This document shows positions 13,310-26,096 of a stretch of 64,000 nt of DNA, one piece after another. The stretch is from Arenicola marina (taxonomy: Eukaryota; Annelida; Polychaeta; Arenicolidae). Under the pieces are notes generated by a model. It was not told where the DNA came from and did not search any database. It worked only from the letters and a program-made list of their open reading frames with translations. The stretch lies in contig OZ025249.1 of assembly GCA_964019135.1 (NCBI GenBank), positions 36,779,759 through 36,843,758 on the forward strand. The letters run 5' to 3'. How positions within the stretch are numbered: position 1 is the stretch's first letter; every line of letters begins with the position of its first letter. The translations under genes and the position numbers were made by a program.

Positions 13310-13745
13310 TGTTCACGTGTTTTGGTTTTCAAACCACGCCTTCACATCGACAAAACGTGTATTTGCACACCGTATGCCATGCCTTCTGGTGGTCATGACA
13401 AACCAAACATTCACATGGTATGTCAAGGCCTCTCTCGGTCATGATAAACCAAGCATTCACACCATCTGCCAAGCATCTGCCTATCACAATTATCCGCTCT
13501 CACAGGCACATCAAGACACCCGAGGACCCCCCCTCAGCAGATTTTTATGATAGTGCCCCCCCCCCACCCCCCGGGGATTTAATCTTGAACCATCTTGCGC
13601 TCATGACAAACTAAGAACTCACGTCGTCTGCCAAAAGCCTCTCACGCTCATGACAAACAAGACCTTCATATATCGTTTGCAAAGCCCTGTGACGGTCATT
13701 CCTAATTCTTCTGCCAATCCCTCTCATGCTCACGACCAACAAAGC
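13310..13745. repeat. Degenerate tandem repeat, about 55-60 bp
   Basis: The phrases tcatgacaaaccaa and cattcaca...tctgccaa recur about seven times with much drift. A C-run interrupts them at 13556-13572. Confidence 0.6.
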
Positions 13746-13939
13746 ATTCACATCGTCACGGGCGAAACGAGATTTATTGTATCTTGTCATTAAGCCATTT
13801 AAATTCGTAATAAAAGCCACTTCGTGTGGCGAACACCAGAACATTTCAACTGTCATACTGCCAATGTCATAATCTGTCAGATTATGGCGTACACATTCTT
13901 TTGAATTACTAACGTTATGCATGAATGAAGTCAAGTCTG

Positions 13940-14050
13940 CTTATTTCCGTGATCTGTGATGGGCACCTTATTTCCGTGATCGTGCACTGCCATGATTCTT
14001 GTTTCGTGATGCAGGATTTAGGAATTTTATTTCTGTGATCCGAGATGAGA
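13940..14050. repeat. Degenerate cgtgatc repeat, second patch
   Basis: Three to four units of tatttccgtgatc-type sequence related to 12120-12370. Confidence 0.5.
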
Positions 14051-15182
14051 CACCGTTCTTACCCCCCCCCCCCCTCTTTATATAGCAGGTATTAAACGGT
14101 AGTATTATGGCTATGGAAAGAGGCGTGCAACCACTAAACAACAGGTATGAAATTGCAGCAATTATAAACTTTGGGGGAATTGCTCTGTGAAGCGCCAAAC
14201 TTTGCGTGACGCTGACTGGACGCTTTCGATGTGAGCTTAATCGTTGTAATTATTCCGGGGATTATGTTTTGTTGTCCACCACTCATTACAAACCACGTGT
14301 CAGTTTGGCAGGCCTATTACCTCTCGCTGTGCGTTCCGCCCTCGGCTGTCTTAACGTCAATTAACCTGAACTTAGTTTTATAACAAAAAAAATGCCATGC
14401 CAAGCCAACGTGAGCTGGCAATCAGACTGTGCTTTGACGACAATATCTGATTTTGCAGTAGATAAAACACCATGTTATCCTCACACAGTGTGATAAGGTT
14501 GGTGATTAAAGAGTGCGTTTTCCTCTGTCCGTGTTCTGTATCCTCTAGCAATCTCCTTCTCTTTTCTTTTCGGTCGTTGTCATTGTGTAGCTTGCAAGTG
14601 TAACGATGAGAGTCTTTCAGGACGCAGCAAATGTCTTCTGCTGTGTGCTGTTCATACTATCAGGCACCGATATCGTTAGCTGGCATGGCAGTCAAAGCAC
14701 ACCATCTCCCGCTTGACTCACTTCCCAGGCAAAGCAAGAAAAAACGCAATATCGTCCCAAGTTGGATTCCAAAAAAAATAGTATCTATTTGGCAGGTTTT
14801 TCTTTATCTTGAGCACATCGCTCGTGTCGCTTGCGTCAAACTGCAAGTGGTAATAATGCTGAGACCCTTATCGGTATCTTGGTCATGGGTATTGGGGGCT
14901 ACAACACTGGCCCTATGCATGGGGGCGTAGGAAGACAACCACTTTGCGGGCGGGGATTTGGTTGGGAGAGTGGGGTGGGAATTAGCAGAATTCCCGAGTT
15001 TATGGTACGAGTGCACGGGCAATACTTAAGCGATCTAATGCATCGGTCGTTCATAATAACGCGATCGTTACTTTGTAAAGACAACTACAGATAGTTATCG
15101 GTAATCAAAGGGTAAATGTGACCATTCATTGCATAACTGCTGCCAGTGCGGTTGAGATGACATACCTAGATATGTGCTGGGA
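14051..15182. other. Unassigned sequence
   Basis: C-run at 14062-14075. No exon recognised. Confidence 0.5.
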
Positions 15183-15444
15183 CCGGCGCGATAGCTCAGT
15201 GGGCGAGAGTGCTCGCATTGAGTACTCTGGCCACCTGAGAGCCTAACGGCACGTGGGTCGATGGTTCGAATCCCGCTGTGGCCATGTCTGTGTGGTCGCA
15301 GGATAAAGATCCTATGTCTTTCTTCGTAAAGAGTAGGGGGTTACCCCCGGGGATATGGCTCCACTCGCCCCTCTATCTCCCATTGACGCGATATGACCAA
15401 AAGCGGTTAAAGCGTCTTGAATATACAACCAATCGACCTAGATG
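15183..15444 (+). mobile_element. tRNA-derived SINE-like element, copy 2 (best preserved)
   Basis: The head has an A-box-like tagctcagtgggcgagag and a B box ggttcgaatcc 70 bp further on, with a long variable arm as in Leu/Ser tRNAs. The acceptor halves do not pair well, so it is not a functional tRNA gene. The body (gggttacccccggggatatg) and tail (cccattgacgcgatatgacc, then gcggttaaagcgtcttgaat) are shared with 541-772 and 3655-3800. Confidence 0.7.
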
Positions 15445-16539
15445 TTACAATGCTCAGCCCGTTCGATTGTATCTTTCGATCGATTGACCGCATAGCTATT
15501 GGAGCCGGAATAAATATTCATTAATTCGCTTTAATCATATATTCCCTATAAAGAGTTTTATCAGAATTGAATTCATTGTATGAGAAGTCAAAAGATAATC
15601 CGAACCAGATGCCAGTTTTATTACTCCGAACCTTAATACATACGTTAAGTATATAACATATTACACAAATCCGAAACATATTCCTTCTTAGACAAAACGT
15701 TTATGTTCACCAACTCAAACTGGAATTGTGTAGATATTTGTTGTAGATATTAAATGAGTTTAAGAACAGTTTATTACGTGTGTCCCGTGTAATTTGTAAT
15801 CTCGTATTATTGCGTGTCCTTTATGAAAAAAAGTTTGATGACAAAAAATATCAAGTCTCAATGTCCTGAATTACACCCTTACATTTCAAAAAGTTAAGTC
15901 CATTAATTAACTTGATTGGGGCGTTATTACGAAAATTACGAATGTACATAATGCGTATGTATGTACAATGAGCAGTCGGCTCTAAATATATAATACAATA
16001 AACAGTATATGGTAAACAGTGAGGCCATTCACCGCCTAGTCACGAATGGAAACTCATGTCTCCCGTTTCAAACAAAAGACCGTCTTCGGTTCGCCATGTC
16101 TTTACACCCTGACATTTTAAGAAGTTACCTATCAATCAACTTTAAAGATGATGGCGTTATACAATGACGGACATACATAACGGGTAAGGGCCGTTATGTC
16201 GGGAAACTAGAGAGCTTATCAGGGGTTCACTATGATTGGACCCTGGACAGAGCTTGCATAGATTAATTGGCGTCCCCGCTTCATAAACTATTCATCGACA
16301 ATACTAAGCCAGCAAGTTAATTTGGATGACCTGACATTTATATGACTGTCACTGATCTCGCGGGACCATTAATAATGTACGTGCCAGCACGTAGTCTCGC
16401 CGCCACGTTGGCCTACAGACGTCACGCCCCTTGAATGTGCTTGTCAATGCATTATAAATATACCGACGTGGTTCTGTTTGCCTCTATATTGTCATGTCAT
16501 CCTTATCCAATACTTAACCTGTCACAATAGAGTTCCAAT
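15445..16539. other. Unassigned sequence
   Basis: AT-rich. Two similar stretches (atgtcctgaattacaccctt at 15860, then catgtctttacaccctgaca at 16095) hint at a diverged duplication. No exon seen. Confidence 0.45.
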
Positions 16540-16765
16540 GATGAGTTGATAATGATAACAAAGCCATAAAGCCTTTGTTGACCAAGTGGTTTACATGATA
16601 CCCAACTGTAAAGGGTCCACATTATGACTTGGTAAAGATAATAAGGCCATTAACCCATTGTTGATCAAGTGATTTACATGATGCCTAACTACAAAGGGTC
16701 CACACGATGGCTTTTTAATGATAACGAAGCTATTAACCCATTGTTGACCAAGCGATTTAACAACA
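16540..16765. repeat. 83-bp tandem repeat, about 2.7 units
   Basis: ttgttgaccaagtg, ttacatgat and aaagggtccaca recur with starts at 16575, 16658 and 16741 (spacing 83 and 83). Confidence 0.9.
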
Positions 16766-18480
16766 TGACTCATACGATACTTCGATGGCCAGTATGTGGG
16801 CTAAAAAGCATGCGCGACATGTCGAACAAATTAAACTGCACATATATCGTCGGGAGGTATTGATACAGTTGCAACATATTCAGCGTTGGCCGGATCTATA
16901 AACTGGTTTCATTGATAAACAAGAAACCTAACCAAGATCGGCCATTGCCCGGCAGGCACTAAAATAAAACAGGACAGGAAAGAGAAGAACATCGATGAAA
17001 TGTCACTTTCTTGAATAATGGTGATCAAGGGAGCATAACAATTCAAACGCGCCTGTGCCAAGGGCGACGAAAAGGTGATTTAACGCCATCTGTTGTTAGC
17101 GTAAGCAGCTGGAAAATAATTGTTCATGTCGCCGTAACGATTGACACTTCATCCATTATTTAGTAACTGTTTGCTTGGCATCATCCATTGGCTGATGACA
17201 GGGAGTCAATTTGTTATAAGAATAATCAGAAAAAATAAAAGAAACCCAGATAATATCGAACGAAGGGGGAGTGAACTTAAGACACATAATATTATGGGAA
17301 TAAAATGACGTTGAAATGCCACATTGAGACAACGAACCGTAGTTGTCATTGACATGTGGTTCGATGCTACAGATAATAGCAAAGGCGTGCGTCGGGTAGA
17401 TCTCTACACGACTTTGACCACATCAATCGTGTGTGCTGTTTTTTTTTAATCGACGCTCGAAAAATTCTGAAACATAAATCTTACACTTGTTGCTGAAAAA
17501 TCCGACAATGTCACTCTTATACGGCGATGGGCACTGCGGAGTTAGACAAATAGACACGACACCCTCCCCCTTCCAGACCACACCCGTAATACATAGCAGC
17601 TATGTATATAAGCGTTTCGCGGACTTGTAACAGGTTCTTAATTGCCCGATGCTTGTCACTATGACGCTTAATGAATCGTCTCTCTGAGGCAGACAGCTTA
17701 TCAAATTAAGACATTAAGGCACTGTGTTTTAATGTGCGTGATGTTTAATAGCATTGTCGGTTTATGCTTTAGTCAACGCCTAACGGAACAGGTTTTTGAG
17801 CCATATGCAATCGTAAATTTTGATTGCCGGTGATAATATATTGTGAATCGTCTTCGTCATTTAATGACGGCCTGTTTAGGAAATCAGTTGATTGTATGTT
17901 TAAGCAGATATGCAGCCATATCCATTTATGTTTAGGCGCGGGACTATATAGGGGCGCGTCACTCTGCATATACTTCGTTCTGAAGAACAAAACTGGCCGG
18001 GTGATGCCAACTAACAAACGTAATATGTGCTGACTATGAGAACAAGATAATTTGTAAGCTACGCTTATATTTGACTAATTAGTATCACACTTAGTGTATC
18101 GTCCTCTTCATAGTTTCGAAACGAACTATTCATTAAGTCTAGTATTAAAAGGTGGCTTGTGTTCACGATCGGAGGCAGACTGCAGCCACCGTAGTGTCGT
18201 GCAGTGTACACGTGCTGCATCGTGACCATGGTGCCAGTTGCTGTCTGTCTCCCTGTGTATTGCATCGCTCACCTGCCACCCCAAGTGCTTCTTTATTCTA
18301 TGTGATAGTGGGCTGAAGGCGCCGGCTTTATCGCCAGCAGAGGTCTTGGTCCTGCCGTTATCCATAGGGGTCAGTGGACGTCAGAAGGTCTGGGGTTTAA
18401 AAGCTCCTTACGGACCACACCCTCGGTGGAGGCATCCCCCGGTGGTCACCCGTCAGATGTCCCTTTCCTACTGGGTCATG
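16766..18480. other. Unassigned sequence
   Basis: AT-rich, no exon or repeat recognised. Confidence 0.5.
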
Positions 18481-18530
18481 TCAGCCAGCGGGGCGGGGCG
18501 GGGGGTGGGGGGGGGGCTACCATGTCGCCT
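18481..18530 (+). other. G-rich tract (possible G-quadruplex)
   Basis: At least five G-runs of three or more in 30 bp (18490-18520). Confidence 0.5.
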
Positions 18531-18804
18531 CTTACGTCTGGGTCTTGACACTGCCTGGAGCAATCCGGGTTTATCAAGAATGGGTCGAAAAGCTATGGGG
18601 CAAACGGATTGGGGACGCGGTGCGTTGATGATAGGACCCAGCTAGCAAATGAGATATACACATCCATGGAACGGCTACACTCAGTGAGAGACTTGCACCA
18701 AACATTAGAACACTCAGCACATGGGTATCTACCTCCAAAGAAGAGAAAACACCCAACATATTGGGATCTACACCCAAGGAGAAGAAAGCACATGGGTATC
18801 TACT

Positions 18805-18892
18805 AGAGATCTGCGCAGGCGCAAATGCGCTGCCCGCGCACGCGCCCGCAGAAAGCTGCCTGCAGCGCGCCCGCTCCCGCATACGCTAGATA
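18805..18892. promoter_or_regulatory. CpG-rich patch with NRF1-like motif
   Basis: ctgcgcaggcgcaaatgcgc followed by cccgcgcacgcgcccgc is a CpG cluster in otherwise AT-rich DNA. TGCGCAGGCGCA differs by one base from the NRF1 palindrome TGCGCATGCGCA. No gene is recognised next to it, so the promoter reading is weak. Confidence 0.25.
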
Positions 18893-20058
18893 AGGCGCAA
18901 TTTACCCATTTCAGACCCCTCTGGACAAAAGAGGACAAAGAACTATCCATTATCGGTGTTTCAAAGGCTGCTTGACTGTCTATTTGTAACATTTCTCCAC
19001 CTTTGGAGAGAGACAGAGAGAGGGACGGAAAAGTAGAATAATTATTCGGCCAGTGGACGTTTCGGCCTAGGACGTTTCGGCCTAGGAGGTTTTGGCCAGG
19101 TATTTTGGGGAGGGGGGACGTTTTTGATAATCTCTCTCCGAGAAGATTTATAGCAAATCATTAAACCAAACCTCGCGGATGATGCAAGAGAAAGAGCCAC
19201 ATTGGTTTGGTAGCCGGCACCACGGAGGCAAATCTGTCCGATTAGCTCTGTTTAGTATCCGCGAAGCTTTCATCGTCCATGGTCCCCCCTGTCAGTCTCG
19301 CCTTGCCAGAAAGTTCATTATCAAACACACCGGAGGACGGATTTCTTTCATGGGGAGCTTTCATGGATGTAACCATAAAAGCCCGATAACAATTGCTGGA
19401 TAGACTGCGTACTCCGCGCAGGTTGCGCAATGAAATAGTTATGAGGAAAGAGTATAATGACTGTCTTAGAGAACGAGACAGTCGTGATAGACTTCACTTT
19501 ACCAGCGTCAAATATACTTTATTGGTCGTCGTAATCTGGGAAAATATTCCCCGGAAATCTTAATTGCGGTAATAATAATTTAAAACTGACATTGTTTAGC
19601 GCAGGAAGATGAATTCATCAACTTCATCGGGTGTTTTATGTAATTCCTGTGCTACATTTGGCGCACACCAACGTCCAATTAAAAAGTCGCGATGGAATCA
19701 TCCGCATTGACATCGCCATAAGCCACTTTTCTTGTGACAATACTCATCAGTCCATCTTCTGGGTGAGATACATCATCCAACGGGTCAAAGCAGTCATCCA
19801 GTGCCTTTCGTAGGCTCCGAAATCCAATTTGTCTGCCTCGATTCAACCCTTCGATTTCTCTTTATAGTGAGTTTGGGAAGTATCCTGCCGATCGTTGCTC
19901 ATAGTTCGAACATTTTATGACAGTTCCCCGCTCAGAGCAAAGCAGAAAGGCTCATTTTACTGTCTGGCTGTGTCGACGCTCACAGCTCCAGCTGGTCCGT
20001 GACCAAGTCGCATGTACGTTGTGCCTATATGGACATATCCTTTCAGGTTGAATAACTG
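18893..20058. other. Unassigned sequence
   Basis: Contains a short tandem repeat ggacgtttcggccta (three units, 19055-19101). Nothing else recognised. Confidence 0.5.
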
Positions 20059-20560
20059 TTATTGATTATAGCCAGGGATGTCTCGTACGAACGCACAATA
20101 CTGTAACGTGTCCATCAGCGTCTGATAGAGTCCTTGCATGCGATGAATGTAGAAGGCAACATACCGCGCGTATAGTTGTTGCAACCAGCCGTTCAGAAAT
20201 ACGGCAACATGGCTTCCGCAGAGAAGAGACGAAAAGCCCAATCTCCCGCACGAGAGAAGGCCATCATTATGATCACAGTCTTGACAAGGTTGTCCGTCTA
20301 CAACTTCGTAGCTCTGCTGAGACTTGCTCGAGCGTCAAGCACTTTGATGAGGCGAGTAAACGAACCAACACCTTGCTCCTGTACGACGCCACGGAGCTCC
20401 TCCTCTACTAGCATCCTAAGGGCCCGAAAGTTGTGTGGATAGTTCTTCTCATTCAACGTCTTAGCGGTGCCTCCTAATGTGCTAGCAAGAATCTCTTTCA
20501 TACCGCTGCCAGCCAAAAAAAAATTATGATAGTGTGGACGGTTTAACAGTTTGATCACAA
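20059..20560 (-). pseudogene. Decayed relic of a multicopy, presumably transposon-encoded protein
   Basis: The minus strand shows similarity by eye to the C-terminal part of a large uncharacterised protein family that is multicopy in marine invertebrates (recognisable pieces: FRALRMLVEEELRGV and MMAFSRAGDW). It is broken in several places and is not a working gene. The family name and element class are not certain. Its upstream edge lies next to the LTR that starts at 20588. Confidence 0.5.
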
Positions 20561-20587
20561 ACGTTAGTTATTATATTTTGATCGTAA

Positions 20588-20925
20588 TGTAAGTTCCCTG
20601 TGGTGGGAGAATGTTATATTCACGGTGGCGACGCCTGTCGGTGGGTTAACCATGTATGTACTATCGCGCATGCCCATCGGTTGGCGCGCAATTGCTCATT
20701 TCGTCATTTTCTTTGTTTACTGCCAACGAGGTAGTATTAGTAGACAGCTTTTACGCTGTTATACACGTCTTGGTGGTCTACTGAGACGAGAAGTTAATCA
20801 AGCCACAGGTGTATGTTTAGGGCTCGCTACCTGTCTAGCCCCAGCCCCGAGGCTGTGTCAAATAAAGATTTATTGGGGCAATCTGTCTTCAGTCTTACTG
20901 AAACCTGGCCCACAGCACTGCTACA
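20588..20925 (+). mobile_element. Fossil LTR of a retrotransposon (probably Ty3/Gypsy-like)
   Basis: About 338 bp beginning TGTAAG and ending CTACA, with an AATAAA signal at about 20860 followed by a short R/U5-like end. It is followed at 20930-20947 by TGGAGCCCGACGTGGGGC, which resembles the primer-binding sites of Gypsy-type elements. The element is incomplete; no gag or pol is recognisable after it. The family call is an inference from the primer-binding-like site. Confidence 0.6.
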
Positions 20926-21170
20926 TATTTGGAGCCCGACGTGGGGCTGGGGCTTCGCCTAGTGTACAGCAAGGGCGGTGTACAGGACTTGGGAGCTTAT
21001 ACACCTGTTTTGGACGCCTGCGGTGTTTGATCGTATAACGTCTCCGGAGACGGCGCGAGGTCTGCACAACCCAGAGAACGGAGGAGCAGCCTTGGGGAGC
21101 GCCACCAATAGCGAGTGTCACGGTGCTGCACTCATTACACACAAGCGCGACCATGTGACATAACGGAGAA
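20926..21170 (+). mobile_element. Primer-binding-like site and leader remnant after the fossil LTR
   Basis: The primer-binding-like sequence at 20930 leads into about 220 bp of GC-richer DNA that ends in AT-rich flank near 21170. No second LTR is seen in the window. Confidence 0.4.
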
Positions 21171-22380
21171 ATACGTAGATTTTCGTCATTAACAAACATA
21201 GGCTATGTACAACGCCTTCCGATATAATTGACGAAATAAATGTCGCAATGAATGAATGTATATAAAAAAAAAATCTGAATTCACGTATTTTGTTATTTGT
21301 TATTGGTACTTTCGCCTTCTCTCTCAGTCGCCGACAGCCTCCAAAAGTTTAAGAGGGACGACAGGGCAGTTTCCGGAAAGTATTCAATGTCAATAACGTG
21401 ACGTGGCGAAAAAAACCCATTTAAATACGGAATAAATTTATGATATAATTAATACTGAGGATAAAGAGATCAGGTTCAAGTCAACGGACGTCTGATGTTA
21501 TCCCGTTTAGTTGTTTCTTAGTTAAAAATGGATAATTTTGATTATCGCCACAGGGCGAAAGATTTTCCTATGGAGATTCCCATGTTAAACGTCGCTATCT
21601 ACTGTAATGGGTGAAAAAAGACAACATTATTACACTACAACGACTTGGTCGATTGGCACCCAAATCGCCACCGATCTTCATTCCGGTCATTTCGTGTATA
21701 CCAAGAAACCAAATCGGCGATGACACTCCCAATTCGTTTCCATGGCAACGGGAAATTTGGGCCTATTATAGGCGAAAGAACTATAGCATTTTAGGAGAAA
21801 AAATCTGCAAATCGTCAAAAATCACAAAATCTTGCCAGCGCTGAAATACTTGTCCCAAAAGCTAGAAACTATGTATCTGCTAGTATACCTAAAAAACTAA
21901 TCTTATCTTACTTTCGGCTGCATTGTCTATTATAGTTCTCCTCGGTTTTCATGTTTCAGTAAAATGGTGAACAATACTGCACGTTTGGATTAATTGAGTA
22001 TATAAACGTCGCGACTTTTTAATTGCAGGTTGGTTTGCGTCACGTCATGACGACGCTGTGACGCTGTGACGTCACCATTTACATGGGCCACTAATTCGCT
22101 GTTATACGTCACAATACGTATATACGTATGGATACGTACATACTGCAGTAGGTCAAGTAAACTTATATAAGCCACGTCGTTCTTTTTGTAACCGTCAACG
22201 GCGTCAAGTAACGTCACGGTTTTGTCGCATCATGTAAAAAGAAAACCTCCATAGACCCTCCATGATGTGTCTAGAGAATTGTTTCAGGCTTTAAAATACG
22301 CGATAAGGAATGTTCCAGTTTAGTATTTAATAACAACCGGAAGATGTCGCCTGACGGCATCGATACATCAGGGGTGTTGG
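21171..22380. other. Unassigned, with a diverged member of the dispersed repeat family at about 21540-21960
   Basis: The 21540-21960 stretch shares cccatgttaaa, gtttccatggcaacg, aatcgtcaaaaatca and atcttactttcgg, in the same order, with the family copies between 28 and 47 kb. Confidence 0.5.
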
Positions 22381-22616
22381 TAGCCTGAAAACAAGACGTT
22401 ACAGTCGTAAGACAGTCAGGGGATGGGACGACATAGTAACGTCTGAACTCATCCGCCCCGGCCTCTGTTAGCAATACCTATTTTGTGCAAAATGTCGAAA
22501 CACTCACCTGCTAGACGAAATGTGAAATTACACAAATATTCCTCAATCAAGAATGATGCATGGGCACACGATGTTGAAGAAATGTAATCTCAGATAAATG
22601 TGTATTTGCGAAGTTT
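22381..22616 (-). repeat. 236-bp inverted arm, left (minus orientation)
   Basis: Reverse complement of 25445-25680 over 236 bp, with about two differences seen by eye and no length change. On the minus strand it reads tctagcag|gtgagtg, then about 124 bp, then ttgttttcag|gct, a canonical donor and acceptor pair. Confidence 0.95.
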
Positions 22617-25444
22617 CTAAAGTCTAACAGTTATCTACTTCCACACGCCGCCATGATGCCTTATTCCGTGCCCTCTAGCGGCAGGTACACAAGTTATTGT
22701 ACTAGAGGTGACGCACGATATAACTCACATTAAGGGCCATTAGAACCGGTTTATTGACACCAGAGTAATTTTTTGAAAATTTTGTTTTGCCTGCCATACC
22801 TCTATTTAGTTGTTAAAATATTCTGCTACAATGTCCCCAGATAAATTATGAATGAAGCCCCAGTCATGCCTTTGCTCTAACCATTCACCTTTTCCTATTT
22901 ATTACCAAAAAATTAAGAAATATTGTGAGAAGTGCACATCCTAAGAACCACAGCAATATCTCTTAAAACTAAGTTAATTGTCTCCCCAATCGTCCGAAGT
23001 AGAACCAACGAGAATAATTTAACGTTACTAAACCCATATTACTGACTGACAGATGATTTTCTGTAAACATGTGTCCCTCGGGAGTCGCCATTTTTGACCG
23101 AAGGCGATAATAGAAGCATTTAAGCAAAGCTTAATTTTAGACTGGATTAACCCACGCCATATTTTGTCGGATTACGTCTTTACTTGACAAGCATGTTCTA
23201 CAACGTCATACCTACCAGTTATGGAGCTTCATCGGAGTGATCACATCACATTACCTGGGATTTTCCAATATATTGTGGGTCTTCTTCACCTCTTTTTTTC
23301 GTGGACACTTCGCACATAGTCTCATATTACTACGCATTTGTTTACCAGTCTATAATCCGCCAGTCTCTAGCTGATATACACTAGAACTGAATATAATCCA
23401 AACATGTATCCATATTTCATAACTGAATTGACATAAATTGTCCATATTTCTTCGGAAAAGCTCACCAACTTCAGGAACTATGTTTTCAGTAAGACGTCGA
23501 CACCCAAAGTATGTTGTTCGGTTACCGCACGTGCTTTAGTTTCGCAGGTTTCTCAAGAAATCGGTATACATTTCAGCTAAATCAGACAAGGATACTTTAG
23601 TAATTTAATAAACAAAAATAATGGAGTTAAAGAAATCATTCGATCATGTTTCAGATTGCTGTCAAGTCATATTTCCAACGACGAGGTCGCAGGTGATTGT
23701 TTACATGCCAACGCGTGACATGCCACAGGGCACCACACACAATATTAACCCGTTTGGTACTGAAGTCACTTGCAAGGATTTCAATCTCAGCGGCGAACAG
23801 TTGGTTATTGAAATGCATTTAACATTTAAGTAATCTGTCTCAGTGTAACAATATGCAGCCCCAGCGTGAACTCTCCGTGCTCTGCTTGACTGATAACCAG
23901 CATGTTCAATGGCTGGAGACAAAGAAACCACTGATCAAACACATGTCTGTGTGTGCCACGAGCCACACGCACAGTTTCACCCTAAAAATTCGATTCAAAA
24001 TTATAGAAATATCCCGATAATATTAGGTTAGCTTTTTTCTATTTCATGGCGAGTACATGGTTCAATCATAATACGATATTTGCATATATGGTCGTCTTCA
24101 CCTGTTCACACGAGGATATATTTTCAGGATTGCTTTTCCGAAGCCGAATTTGTCTGCCAATACACTCATTATTGCCAAAGGCCTTTTGCAAATGAATTTA
24201 TATTTTCCTTATGGTAAGCCAGCATTTACTACCATTATGTATTATCGATTAACAGACACATGTCAATATTCATGGTGTTTGCTGTCGCAGACCATTTTTT
24301 CGCGTTGTTCGAAAGCGGCTGTAGTATTGTGGAATAAGGAATGATCCCCCGTGCGTATGGGTGTAACGCAACGAATGCTCCCGGTGGAAATAAAGCAGAT
24401 TCAATATGGCCGACTAGTAACACACATGTTGTGTTGATTTGTGAACTCTTGAAAATAAAGGGTTAATGTGCCATAAAACGGACTACTTTTCTGCGAACCA
24501 GAAGTGAAAAATGACGACCAACTTTACAAAAATTTGGGATGACAAGGTAACTTCAAGTCTTCCGTAAGAATCCAATTTAAGTTAAATTAACAAAATAAGC
24601 CTCGTTGGCAATAAACCATTACGTCTACTTTCATTTTGATGAGGTTTAGCAAGTTTTCAACTGGCCGCTTTCTGTCGGCACTGCCTGAAATGAAATATTT
24701 CGGAATAATACACAATTTCACAAAATTATGTCCCCTATTTCATGGCCATAGCTTATTTAGCTCTTCTGGGTGCATAGACTGTAATGGTATATCAATTATT
24801 AGGTTATGCTTATAAATGGCACCAATAGAGTGCAAACAATATTTCGACACTTGAAACTTTTCAGGCTCACAACGCCGCTTCTACTGGCCCTTAAGCGTTA
24901 AATTTACTCTCGTCGTCCCTAACACGTGGTACAATTCATGCCACGATACCGACAACATGATGGCATAATGGAAAGTTTTCTTTATTTTATGGATAGACTC
25001 ATTCCAGATGAGTAAATAATGAGACATAAATATTGAAACGAATAATTTTCCTTGGGTTTTACGGTCCACTTTGTTTGCTTAACTTGAGTCACAATTGAAT
25101 ACAATAACGTAGACTCGCGGCCAGACGTCGAGCGCGACAGCAGGAGCAGGAGCAGGAGATCCAAGAAGAGCCAATGCAGTAGCGATCAGTGAGCAATTTC
25201 TGATAAACAATAACTTGCATATGGTCTTGTCTTTTTGTGCAATGTTTTTTTCACAGCGGGACTTGTAAGAAGGGGTATAGAGAATAGCCTTGCCTCGCAT
25301 ATCATTCATTTCGCCGCGACCAACGTCCTGCAAACTAAACATCGTTTACATCTCTACCAATCAACAACGTTATAGCGCCACCTGTTGGTTGAGTGTGAAG
25401 AATGTATCATGATAGCTCAGTTGTCTTTAAATTTGGTACATGCA
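22617..25444. other. 2.8-kb spacer between the inverted arms
   Basis: AT-rich. CTCF-like 14-mers lie just inside both arms (22668-22681 and 25375-25388). No exon recognised. Confidence 0.5.
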
Positions 25445-25680
25445 AAACTTCGCAAATACACATTTATCTGAGATTACATTTCTTCAACATCGTGTGCCCA
25501 TGCATCATTCTTGATTGAGGAATATTTGTGTAATTTCACATTTCGTCTAGCAGGTGAGTGTTTCGACATTTTGCACAAAATAGGTATTGCTAACAGAGGC
25601 CGGGGCGGATGAGTTCAGACATTACTATGTCGTCCCATCCCCTAACTGTCTTACGACTGTAACGTCTTGTTTTCAGGCTA
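25445..25680 (+). repeat. 236-bp inverted arm, right (plus orientation)
   Basis: Partner of 22381-22616. It contains the donor tctagcag|gtgagtg (about 25553) and acceptor ttgttttcag|gct (about 25677), and the open stretch LTEAGADEFRHYYVVPSPNC between them. The arm ends directly after the acceptor. Confidence 0.95.
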
Positions 25681-26096
25681 GGGTGTTGGCTGTAGTAACA
25701 TGGAAACACGCATGGGCGCGTTATGACCCCTTCTTATATGTCAACATGTGGCTTCACAGAGTACGTCGTTCAACATAGCGGGATTTGCACCTACTCGGTC
25801 GAAATGACGTCCTCTGTCAGGGAAAAACATCCGGTCTAATTGAGCCATTCGAAGCCAGCGTACTCGTGTCAAATTTGTTTTTGCTGTTCCGTCCTTCGGA
25901 TCGAATTGGGCCGTGAAACCATGCCCCGGCCAATAGCCCTATTGTCAATATTCAATTTTCGGAATTTTATCTCCGCTCGTCGAATTTGATAACTGAAAAA
26001 AATGGACGCCTAACGAATTCAAACTTGAGCATAAGAATCAGAGAGAAAATCATCGTTTACAGTTCGAAGTATATGAGGATCAAATGTCAAGGTCAC
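25681..26096. other. Unassigned sequence
   Basis: Nothing recognised. Confidence 0.5.

Noticed and set aside
15183-15290. Functional tRNA gene
   Set aside because: A and B boxes are present but the acceptor halves pair poorly, and the sequence continues into a body and tail shared with other SINE-like copies.
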